Assembly: GCA_039026975.1 (NCBI GenBank)
Contig: JBCCLI010000077.1
Location: forward strand, 1 to 20,568
DNA length: 20,568 nucleotides
Direction: 5' to 3'
From: JBCBKZ01 sp039026975
GTDB lineage: Bacteria; Bacteroidota; Bacteroidia; J057
Shown here: positions 1-7,727 of the stretch, in pieces
How positions within the stretch are numbered: the first letter of the stretch is position 1
How the letters are laid out: each line of letters opens with the position of its first letter
The notes under the pieces: generated by a model
Told to the model about the DNA's origin: nothing
Seen by the model: only the letters and a program-made list of their open reading frames with translations
Database searches by the model: none
Program-made: the position numbers and the translations under genes

Positions 1-376
1 CCTCTCCTTTTTTCTGCGCCTTTTCTTCTTCCTTCTTCTGTAACTTCGCCTGAACTTCCTCTTTATCTTCTTTTTTCTGGACTTTTGGCTTTGCCTCTTC
101 CTTTATATCTACTGCCTTTTCTTCTTTTTTCTGCGCTTTCTTTTCTTTCTCTTTCCCAAAATCACTACTAAGCTTTGAAATCCCTTTTGCCAAGGAACTC
201 TTATCACCAAGGCCTTTCTTTTTCTTAACCGCCTTTTCCGCAGCTGAATCCGCCTCCTTCTCATACTTATCTCCTACAGATCCTACCTTCATTTTGGTCT
301 GAACATGCTGGGCAGCCGACGTTCTTCCTCTCACCACTGTGGCTGTACTACTTTTGGATTGGTGGGTCTTAGTCAT
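1..376 (-). CDS. N-terminal part of a probable DUF4157/eCIS-core protein (cut by left window edge)
   Basis: An open minus-strand frame starts at the ATG at 376-374 and runs off the left edge, showing 125 residues without a stop. The start follows the previous gene's stop by 12 nt. Residues about 1-28 are polar, rich in Ser/Thr/Lys/Gln, followed by TKMKVGSVGDKYEKEAD at about 28-44. That resembles the segment (VGxPxDxYExEADxVAD) that precedes the DUF4157 (eCIS core) domain in many eCIS-linked proteins. From about residue 72 the chain is a low-complexity Lys/Glu/Gln tract with repeats such as AQKKEEKA and VQKKEDKE, also common in such leaders. The diagnostic HExxH motif would lie outside the window, so the assignment is inferred from the leader and from its place at the end of an eCIS operon. 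DUF4157 proteins are widely associated with eCIS as cargo or cargo-linked proteins. It could instead be an unrelated charged protein. Confidence 0.72.
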   Translation of the reverse strand, partial: MTKTHQSKSSTATVVRGRTSAAQHVQTKMKVGSVGDKYEKEADSAAEKAVKKKKGLGDKSSLAKGISKLSSDFGKEKEKKAQKKEEKAVDIKEEAKPKVQKKEDKEEVQAKLQKKEEEKAQKKGE

Positions 377-388
377 AAGGCTCTGGTA

Positions 389-682
389 TTAGGATTCCTC
401 ATCCGGCTTTTTACTCATTTCAACTACAAAGTTTCCAGGTTCTTCTTGTTGCGTATAATGCTGAAAGCGTCTTGCAGGGATAATCAGCTTGTAATAACAC
501 TCGTTAATCCCTTGCTTAAGTACTTTATGTCTTCGTCTCTTTACTTTATCGGCATTCCCTTGCTTATTCAGGACTTTGGATTTCTCTTCAGTCAGTAAAG
601 ACTCAGAAATGAACAAACTGACGGGCTTTCTCTTCCGTCTCTTATAAGATCTTCCTCTGCGCCTTCTGGCCTTTTTGGGCAT
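389..682 (-). CDS. Small, highly basic protein of unknown function
   Basis: This 97-residue frame starts 3 nt after the ATPase stop codon and ends 12 nt before the next gene, so it fits the operon's packing. I do not recognise a family. Residues 2-19 are almost all Lys/Arg (PKKARRRRGRSYKRRKRK), and a second basic patch, KVKRRRHKVLK, lies at about 46-56. The C-terminal third is milder and ends in an acidic tail (KKPDEES). No signal peptide or membrane segment is visible. A strongly cationic protein next to the ATPase and a probable eCIS-core gene could be tube-lumen cargo, a nucleic-acid-binding protein or an assembly factor. None of these can be chosen from sequence alone. The frame could conceivably be spurious, but the spacing and continuous coding direction argue for a real gene. 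Confidence 0.65.
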   Translation of the reverse strand: MPKKARRRRGRSYKRRKRKPVSLFISESLLTEEKSKVLNKQGNADKVKRRRHKVLKQGINECYYKLIIPARRFQHYTQQEEPGNFVVEMSKKPDEES

Positions 683-685
683 AGC

Positions 686-2089
686 CTAACTGGTTTTACC
701 TTCTTTCTGTAATTCTCTTCTGATCCCAGTCAGAATATCCTTAAGGAGAATAGTATCCGACTGTCGGCTGATGGCCATCAAGGAGGCATACCTGACTACA
801 TTGATGATGGAACCTCCAGCTAACTTATTCTGAGAAGCGATCTCTTGTAAGTCTACTTTCTCACCGAGTTTAAATTTGGATGAGAAGTCCTGCTCCCATA
901 GTTTATACCGTTCCTGGCTGTCTGGCATAGGGAAGTGTACAATGGACTGGAACCTTCTTAGGAAGGCCTCATCTATATTACTCTTGAAGTTAGAAGCGAG
1001 AATAACCAGTCCTGAATACTCTTCTATTCTCTGAAGAAGGTAAGAGACCTCCTGGTTAGCATACCTATCATGGGCTTCATTCACAGAGGTTCTCTTCCCA
1101 AAGAGGGCATCTGCCTCATCAAAAAAGAGAATGGCATCTGTGTAGGAGATTCTCGCAAATATATTTTCCAGGTTCTTTTCTGTTTCTCCTATGTACTTAG
1201 AAATGACCGTGGAGAGGTCTATCCTGTATACATCCTTTTGAAATTTCTTCCCTAGTAGGGTAGCTGTCAGGGTTTTCCCCGTTCCGGGAGGACCGTAAAA
1301 CAGGCTCTTATAGCCAGGTTTGATAGCATGTGCCAGATCCCAATCATTCATCAATTCTTTCTCATGCTGTACCCATGCTTGTAGTTCTTTTAGCTGTTCC
1401 TGTGTCTGAGGACTTAGAATGAGGTGATCCCAGGCCAAAGCTGTTTGGAGAATTCTGGCTGGAAACTCCTTGCTAAACTGTGGTCTCTTCACCTGCCCGT
1501 GTAAGACCATATCTATTACCTCATAGGAAAGCGTCAAGGGCACTGCATTACGAGGTTCTAAGTGAGGTGGATTTTCTAACCGCAATATGTTGTGGCTGGT
1601 GAAAAAGTGGTCCCTTTCAAACAGGTACTCTAGTTGTACCCTCACAGCCAGCTCATCTCCTCCTAATAAAAACATAGCAGTCTCTATGGTGGGGATAAAA
1701 CCAGCATGCAGCTGACCTTTGATTCCCCCAAATTCTGTAAACCCTCTCCGTAGCGTTTCATTAGCCTGGAAGAATACATCCAGAAGTTGGGGTTTGAGGT
1801 GAGGGGCTAGCGCCAATAGAAATATGAGTCGCTCAGCTACATTCATCTCATAGTGTCTGATGAAGTGCGCGTAGATAGAGGAACCCTCCTGTAAGTCAGG
1901 TGGAGGCAGTTCAAAGATGGATGTCCGTTCCGTCTCCTGCCCGAAGTACAAGGCCATCCTGACATGGATCACCTGTTCCAACCACAATAGATCCCTCTCT
2001 AACTGCTGGGCGTTAGAGGGTTGAAACTGTGTTTGTTGCTCTGTTGCTATCTGACTTTGCATAATCACTTGATAAAAAGGTCTTACCAT
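686..2089 (-). CDS. afp15: AAA+ ATPase of the eCIS (Afp15-like)
   Basis: This 467-aa cytoplasmic AAA+ ATPase is the conserved enzyme of eCIS loci; its Afp15 counterpart is thought to assist particle assembly. Residues about 25-240 form a family-specific helical region. The ATPase core follows: Walker A GPPGTGKT at 266-273, Walker B ILFFDEAD at 320-327, a sensor-1-like segment ILASN at 363-367, an arginine-finger pair RR at 378-379, and a sensor-2-like AGGSIINVVR at 424-433. All key residues are present, so it should be active. The first ATG overlaps the end of the tape-measure gene by 7 nt. A second in-frame ATG nine codons later (2062) would remove the overlap, and nothing in the upstream sequence decides between them. 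Placement directly after the tape-measure gene matches afp14-afp15. Confidence 0.96.
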   Translation of the reverse strand: MVRPFYQVIMQSQIATEQQTQFQPSNAQQLERDLLWLEQVIHVRMALYFGQETERTSIFELPPPDLQEGSSIYAHFIRHYEMNVAERLIFLLALAPHLKPQLLDVFFQANETLRRGFTEFGGIKGQLHAGFIPTIETAMFLLGGDELAVRVQLEYLFERDHFFTSHNILRLENPPHLEPRNAVPLTLSYEVIDMVLHGQVKRPQFSKEFPARILQTALAWDHLILSPQTQEQLKELQAWVQHEKELMNDWDLAHAIKPGYKSLFYGPPGTGKTLTATLLGKKFQKDVYRIDLSTVISKYIGETEKNLENIFARISYTDAILFFDEADALFGKRTSVNEAHDRYANQEVSYLLQRIEEYSGLVILASNFKSNIDEAFLRRFQSIVHFPMPDSQERYKLWEQDFSSKFKLGEKVDLQEIASQNKLAGGSIINVVRYASLMAISRQSDTILLKDILTGIRRELQKEGKTS

Positions 2090-3624
2090 TCTGCAATGAG
2101 GGGTCTATCCATCCAGGTAAATCGTTGGAAGCTAATGTTCCAGGGCAATTTCTCCAGGAGAATGTCTGCTCCATCACGTTGGACTTTCAAGAAATATTGG
2201 TCTGGATGTATGCTGAGCTTTCCTTCTCGTTGGAGAAAGAACTGCTGAAAATTTTCTATGGAAGTATTCTTGATCACTTCCCAGTGAGAAATCACTGAGC
2301 TGAGTAACTCTCTTGCCTCTTGGGATTCCTTATCAGTGGGATAAAATTCCTTAGGAGCTGGTTTTTGAATAGGCCATCCACATAGGACCTTGTTCAATAG
2401 TATCTCTGGCTCAGGGAAACTATGCTCAGCCGTTACCAGGTATTGGGAAAGTAGGAGTGCTCTTTCATGAGCGGCTTCATCCTTAAACTTCCCTTTTTCT
2501 AGTAGACCTAGTTTCCCCAAATAGCTACCGAAGAAAGGAGATATGAGCACCAGCCCAGCATTTTGAATAAATATGCCTTCCTCAGCCAGGAAAGGCTTGA
2601 TTACCTCCTCTTCTACGGGATCATTCTCCTTCTGTCCAGCTACTACTTCCTCTTTCTTGGATATTCGTACTTGCTTTTGTGAGGCCTCTACTAGGGGCAG
2701 CTTAGCCTTGTTTACCTCCTCATGGGAGAAGAGCACCTTATACAGGGTCTTCATAAAGTCCAGTTGGGAAGCTGAGTAGGATAAAAATGAAGGCTTGGTT
2801 ACACGCTGAATGTTCCTTAGGACATTACTCGATAACACTTCCTGAATAGAAGTATTTGCTATTTCCTTTCTGAATAGCTCTACAAATAAAGTAGCTGCTG
2901 TGCCTGCTGCCATAGACTTCTGTCTTACTAGCAATAGCCAGGGTAATAAGACCCTACTCCTGATCTTTTTCTTTAGACCCACATTCTGCTTATCCTCAGC
3001 CTGGACTGAGTCAAGCAGGGCGGCCCATGCTTGAATATTTCCTGAGGAATGATGAAGTAAACGCTGGTACACAGTCGCAGAGAGTATATGGGAGAATTGC
3101 CTATTAATTCTCTTAGCCACTTTCTGGGCTGGTAGTTGCAACAGTTTTTGAAAGAAAAGCCTCTTCCCTTCTCCACCGGAATCCAGTATCTCTTTCAGTA
3201 CTTTTTCCAGCTTTTGCATGGGCTCATGAGCAGCCCACCAGGGCAGGAAACCATTCTCAAGAAAGTATATGAGCAGGTCTGTATGCCTTGCCTGTTGGCT
3301 GATAGGAAGTACCTTCTCTTCTTGGCTGACTGAAAACAGTATTTCCTCATCTAATTGATTTCTCAGGCTTTCAGTAAGGACTTCGACAAATCGTTCCCAT
3401 AAGTTCTCTTCAAAAGCTTCCCCTGGCAAACTACCTAAATCCACTTCCAGCTTTTCCAGCCTGTAGGTAAGACCTTCATGACTGTGTGAGGTGAATACTT
3501 CTTCCATCCTGGGTATGAGTTTCTCATAATAAGTTTGTCTAAACCTATCCTGAACCTCCATGGCTCTGGAGACAGAAGAAACTTCCAGTTCGACAGTTTG
3601 CTTATGTATGAGATGTGTCAGCAT
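2083..3624 (-). CDS. afp14: Contractile injection system tape-measure protein (CIS_TMP, Afp14-like)
   Basis: This 513-aa protein has the hallmarks of the CIS tape-measure family, which sets tube length during assembly. Seen directly: an N-terminal LEKLEVDLGSL segment at 56-66; the LLIYFLENGFLPWWA motif at about 117-131; the conserved core FIQNAGLVLISPFF at 352-365, followed by NKVLCGWPIQKPAP at 411-424; and the C-terminal FLQREGKL at 463-470, LEKLPWNISFQRFTWM at 490-505 and terminal EW. Between about 303 and 345 lies a charged linker rich in Lys and Glu. No membrane segment or signal peptide is visible. It starts 1 nt after the preceding gene ends and overlaps the ATPase start by 7 nt, which suggests translational coupling. 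The family assignment is firm; the ruler role is inherited from Afp14 and not tested here. Confidence 0.95.
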   Translation of the reverse strand: MLTHLIHKQTVELEVSSVSRAMEVQDRFRQTYYEKLIPRMEEVFTSHSHEGLTYRLEKLEVDLGSLPGEAFEENLWERFVEVLTESLRNQLDEEILFSVSQEEKVLPISQQARHTDLLIYFLENGFLPWWAAHEPMQKLEKVLKEILDSGGEGKRLFFQKLLQLPAQKVAKRINRQFSHILSATVYQRLLHHSSGNIQAWAALLDSVQAEDKQNVGLKKKIRSRVLLPWLLLVRQKSMAAGTAATLFVELFRKEIANTSIQEVLSSNVLRNIQRVTKPSFLSYSASQLDFMKTLYKVLFSHEEVNKAKLPLVEASQKQVRISKKEEVVAGQKENDPVEEEVIKPFLAEEGIFIQNAGLVLISPFFGSYLGKLGLLEKGKFKDEAAHERALLLSQYLVTAEHSFPEPEILLNKVLCGWPIQKPAPKEFYPTDKESQEARELLSSVISHWEVIKNTSIENFQQFFLQREGKLSIHPDQYFLKVQRDGADILLEKLPWNISFQRFTWMDRPLIAEW

Positions 3625-3625
3625 A

Positions 3626-6600
3626 CTATTGGAAAGCTTTACGGATGTCTTCTGCTATTTCCAGTTTAAGTTTTTTGCTTAGTTCGTTAGCTTTCCACCT
3701 GTCCCTTATCCCTTTCACACTTATTTCTGCTCTTTCCAGCATCTTAGCTCCTTTGGTGATAGTAAGCGCTCTTTCCTCAGATAAGCGCTCACCCTCTATC
3801 ATTACCACTGTCTCCAGGTAAGTATGAACCACTTGTTCTGCAAGCTTACGAAGAGACTTTTTTTCAGCGGTGGTTGCCTGGGAGAAATCGCTACTTATTT
3901 CCTGGATGGCTTTCTCAAAGCTCGCATTAGCTCTCTGGGGATCATCAGCTACTACCTCGGGGGCAAAGGCTTCCATCTTAAGTAATGCTTTTCTCGTAGG
4001 AGAAGCAGTGATAACGGGATCATTCCTTAGTTCATTTATGGCAATTTCTCTACTCTCCCTTCTAGGTGTAAAAATAGTCTCGATCTCCCGCTGTGCTTCT
4101 TCAACATCTAAATTCAAGGCAGCCGAAACGCGATTAATGAATGTATTTGAAATAGAGTTAGCCCTCAGGATGATAACAGGCAAGGCACCATCTCCCCCTT
4201 GTTCTACCTGAAAAGAGATGGCTCTTGTTATAAAGTTTGGATGAGAAATTACCATCTCATACACCCCTGGATTAGCCAGGATCACGGAGAAACTACCTCC
4301 TATCCCCGTTTCTGCCTGGAAATCTTCCTTAAAGATGCTGATAGTTGCACCGCTAATTCCTCGCTCATTGGCATCCCTTACAGAGCCTTTAAATGCGAGC
4401 CCAACCAAGGGTAACTCTCCTAAAGGAGGCGTAGGCCCCCCAGCAGATAGACTTTCTGTAGCCCCTTTTATCAGTATCCAAACATGACCCGTACGCTCTA
4501 GCTCACATTCCTCATCTATGAGCTGATAGGTGAAATGATCTATTACATTGGAAACAGCAGAAATACTATAGCCTACGGTCCCACTCTCTTCATTCAATGT
4601 CAGGTTAGCTCCCAGGGCAGATACAGGATTCTCCAATCCAAAACGCAATGGGATATTTCCGTTCAAGTTCATCCCCTGCTCAGTTAGCCCGATGCTAGCC
4701 ACGAGTACCTCGGAATCAGGCATCTGACTCATTACCACATACTTTGGCAAAGCTACTGGAGGGAAACAGATATCCGCCTGATCTATCTCACAGCAGCAGG
4801 AATTCCCTTCTACACAGAAGTCAGCTATTACCTGTGTATCTCCTCCCTCTCCTTCCTCACAAACCAATAGGAAGGTACCATCCTTCATTACTCCCGCTTT
4901 ATGTTCCAGGCCTGTAAGCTGGTTTAGTAGTAGGCTGTTATGGTTATCCCGTAGATACTGGAGGGTATAGAATAGCTGAATAATTTTCGGGAGAAGGCAA
5001 CTATAATGGATCTTATTCAAGCAGAACAGTAAATCATCCCATCTTGGGAAATCAGAATATGCTTGCAACATGCCTCCCTGGGCGGGTAGCAGGAGTCCAT
5101 AGAGAAGTTTCACCTGGATTACTGTATTGACAAGGTCTTCATAAAGGCCACTTATGGCCTGGAAATTAGCTTCAGTAACCTCTTTAGGGAGAACCTCTTC
5201 CAGCATGACTGCCAGACTTCTCATTCTGGTATTAAGCACATCCAGTTCCAGGGACGCTACTTCTCCTGTAAGCTGACTAGTTCCACTGATACATACTCTG
5301 TATAAGAAAAATTCCTGCCCTCCTATGATGGCTTCACTCATATTTCCTCTAAGCGTAGCAGTACCTCGGGTTCCCGTTTGCTGGTTGAAAGAAAAGTCTA
5401 TTCCGGGAGCAACCGTTTGGCCTCCAAAGTTATTTTGAATTTCTCCAACAGTTATACTCCCATTAGCTCCAATGTTCTCAAAGCCGCCAAAATCTCCTAT
5501 TTCAAAGCTTACCTCATCTACCTGAAATCCCAGATTACTAAAATCGAATCTGAAGTTGACGTTCCCCAAATTAATGGCCCTGTTACCAGAATTATCCGTC
5601 GTGAACATAGCAAACCCAAAAAAGGATTCTCCCGCCGCATTAAAGAAGAAGTTTTCTACTGATACGGGAACATTAGCCTCTGTATAAATCACATCTCCGG
5701 GGCTATTATTGCCGTTCCCAAACCTGATTTGGGATGGAAAATCATTGAATTCCAGGCAAAAAGCCTGTGATGCTCCAGCAATAACCTCAGGGAAGCTACC
5801 CAGAAGGGGAAGTAACTTCTTAGTTTCACACATAATAGAACTTCTGAGCTGGAGATAGTCTGATTGGAGATTCCCTATATCACAGTACCCATTTCTACCT
5901 GCCTGTAGGGTTTGCCAGCTAGAAGTTAGTGCTATCATATTATCCCTAAAATTTACTAGCTGCTGAAGCTGATCCTGCCCTAACGGACTTCCATTGCGAG
6001 CACCCACCAATGCCTTAGCCCATAGCTGTTCCATGGACTCTAGTAGATCCCCAATTTGCTGATTAATAGCCTGGGATTCTGTCAGAATAGGATCCCCCAA
6101 CATTAGTACCTTGGTATCAAAGTCAAGATTATGGAGCTGCTTGAGCGCTTGAATTCTATTCATTGCCTCCTGATGTGTTCCCCCCATATGTCCCTCAATT
6201 CTCATGAAGTCTTTCCCCCCCATTTCCAGTCCTAATGGCCCCTTAGGATTAGAGAAATAGGTTCCCGCCGGGATATCTTGATCATTTTGCTGGTAGGAGA
6301 GGATAGGCGGATTACAACACCTACTTTCATTCCACCAGGGAGCTACTCTACTGTAATCATAGTAGAAGGGAATAGCTCTATTCTCCAGGGAATGAAGCAG
6401 GCTCATGGAGGGAGTGATCTTTATCTCAGTTGAATACTCAGCTAACTCATATTGGGTGAGCATACTCACAAGCCGGCGCATCATCCGCTCTGCTCGCTCT
6501 AGTTCTTTCCGATTATGATCATCAGTAGCTGCAGGCGTAAATAAACTTCTATAAGGATGGTTAGCATCAAATGATGAAGTGTCTACTACCCCCAGGTTCA

Positions 6601-7711
6601 CATGTCGTGGATAGGTATCCTCCTGACAGCAATCCTTAATCAGCTCACAGTTTAGCCTTATGAACTCATTATATGCTTCTGCAAGGTCTCTATAGTAATC
6701 AAAGTGATACTGGGTTACAGGAACGCTCCCCCCGAGATCAGCTACTCTTAATGCCAGATCATCCATAATCCCCCTCAAGTCTGAAATGGGAAGAAAAGAT
6801 GCACAGGCAGCGAAAGTAGTAGGGAGTTGACTAAGAAGCTGTTCCTGGATATGGGCTGACATATCTCTATAGGCTTCCCGAATCTGAGTCCCACTGCTCA
6901 ACTCAGGAATGGAAATATTAGCTGTCTTTCTTAATCCATGGAAAAAACGAGGAATTTCTATGAATGATAAGTCTGGTCCACAATCTCCATTAGCTGTCAC
7001 ATAAGCCTGGGGAACTAATAATGCCCTGACAGTAAGAATATTATCAAGTCCATTTTTGGTACAGTCAGTTGTCAAACAAGACTTAAGGTCCCTGGGATAT
7101 TTCTCCAGATATAGCACCAGCACTCTACTGGTAAGAATTGCAGAGCTAATGGGAAGAACAGGATTATCTTCCAATGGCTCGAAGTCATCATCCATTTGAT
7201 ACTCAGAGATGAGTTCTATGAGCTCTATCTGATTGGGAAAAGGGTTTGTAGGAATGGGATCTCCATTAGGAAGTATCCAGGGTTCATAAGCAGGTTGTTC
7301 ACTTATTCCCCCTAAAGTCTCTACTCTATCAGGATCCTGGTAGTACCGGTAGTGGGTCAATCTAACAGAGGCTAAATCTGGACTAGCCTCCAGGGTATCA
7401 TTATCCACTAAGGGGTCTGTAATCCCAGGTAAATTGTAAGCACCACTCTCAAAGGCTTGGGGAAGGGCTATGAGATACCCATCTGAAGTTACGCCATAGC
7501 CTGTAGAAACCAGTAGCTCATGTTGGCCTTCAATCTCTCCTGGTACTACCTGGACGGTTAAGCCACAGACTATGCCTATTCCGCTTAGTTGGGTTCTGCT
7601 GAGCCTGTTTTGCTGATCCAGATACTGATGTAACTGATTAAGCTGCGCATTGGTAAGTATCTGGTTAGGGATAAACTCGGGATATCTGTTTTGTGAAGCT
7701 AACTGAATCAT
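3626..7711 (-). CDS. Large multidomain eCIS-associated protein in the fibre-gene slot
   Basis: This 1361-aa protein lies between the Afp12- and Afp14-like genes, where afp13 (tail fibre) sits in Afp. Nothing in it resembles a trimeric phage fibre. It has an N-terminal module with LTNAQLNQLHQYLDQQNRLS at 19-38 and GIGIVCGL at 44-51, a type I believe recurs in Bacteroidota eCIS loci. Residues 250-650 are mostly alpha-helical. A Gly/Asn/Phe-rich beta-domain lies at about 651-811, a helical stretch at 825-930, a Cys-rich spot at 966-982, and a beta-sandwich-like segment at about 985-1082. A carboxypeptidase-regulatory-like fold at about 1103-1185 (GSVRDANERGISGATISI) is followed by a charged helical tail from about 1190. 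There is no signal peptide. It starts 16 nt after Afp12. Likely roles are a baseplate extension or a target-binding structure; the function is inferred from position only. Confidence 0.9.
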   Translation of the reverse strand: MIQLASQNRYPEFIPNQILTNAQLNQLHQYLDQQNRLSRTQLSGIGIVCGLTVQVVPGEIEGQHELLVSTGYGVTSDGYLIALPQAFESGAYNLPGITDPLVDNDTLEASPDLASVRLTHYRYYQDPDRVETLGGISEQPAYEPWILPNGDPIPTNPFPNQIELIELISEYQMDDDFEPLEDNPVLPISSAILTSRVLVLYLEKYPRDLKSCLTTDCTKNGLDNILTVRALLVPQAYVTANGDCGPDLSFIEIPRFFHGLRKTANISIPELSSGTQIREAYRDMSAHIQEQLLSQLPTTFAACASFLPISDLRGIMDDLALRVADLGGSVPVTQYHFDYYRDLAEAYNEFIRLNCELIKDCCQEDTYPRHVNLGVVDTSSFDANHPYRSLFTPAATDDHNRKELERAERMMRRLVSMLTQYELAEYSTEIKITPSMSLLHSLENRAIPFYYDYSRVAPWWNESRCCNPPILSYQQNDQDIPAGTYFSNPKGPLGLEMGGKDFMRIEGHMGGTHQEAMNRIQALKQLHNLDFDTKVLMLGDPILTESQAINQQIGDLLESMEQLWAKALVGARNGSPLGQDQLQQLVNFRDNMIALTSSWQTLQAGRNGYCDIGNLQSDYLQLRSSIMCETKKLLPLLGSFPEVIAGASQAFCLEFNDFPSQIRFGNGNNSPGDVIYTEANVPVSVENFFFNAAGESFFGFAMFTTDNSGNRAINLGNVNFRFDFSNLGFQVDEVSFEIGDFGGFENIGANGSITVGEIQNNFGGQTVAPGIDFSFNQQTGTRGTATLRGNMSEAIIGGQEFFLYRVCISGTSQLTGEVASLELDVLNTRMRSLAVMLEEVLPKEVTEANFQAISGLYEDLVNTVIQVKLLYGLLLPAQGGMLQAYSDFPRWDDLLFCLNKIHYSCLLPKIIQLFYTLQYLRDNHNSLLLNQLTGLEHKAGVMKDGTFLLVCEEGEGGDTQVIADFCVEGNSCCCEIDQADICFPPVALPKYVVMSQMPDSEVLVASIGLTEQGMNLNGNIPLRFGLENPVSALGANLTLNEESGTVGYSISAVSNVIDHFTYQLIDEECELERTGHVWILIKGATESLSAGGPTPPLGELPLVGLAFKGSVRDANERGISGATISIFKEDFQAETGIGGSFSVILANPGVYEMVISHPNFITRAISFQVEQGGDGALPVIILRANSISNTFINRVSAALNLDVEEAQREIETIFTPRRESREIAINELRNDPVITASPTRKALLKMEAFAPEVVADDPQRANASFEKAIQEISSDFSQATTAEKKSLRKLAEQVVHTYLETVVMIEGERLSEERALTITKGAKMLERAEISVKGIRDRWKANELSKKLKLEIAEDIRKAFQ

Positions 7712-7727
7712 AATGGTTTATGTTAGG

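Noticed and set aside
1..160. Long pyrimidine-rich tract on the plus strand, suggestive of a regulatory or repeat element
   Set aside because: Read on the minus strand it is the continuous coding sequence of the Lys/Glu/Gln repeats of the left-edge protein, with no stop codon.
377..388. Possible frameshifted single gene joining the 97-aa basic protein with the left-edge protein
   Set aside because: Both are in the same frame separated by a clear TAA stop, with an ATG 12 nt later; the packing is normal for this operon.
3870..4211. 113-codon open frame on the plus strand
   Set aside because: It mirrors the charged helical tail of the 1361-aa protein and its sequence looks like antisense translation of Glu/Ala-rich helix.
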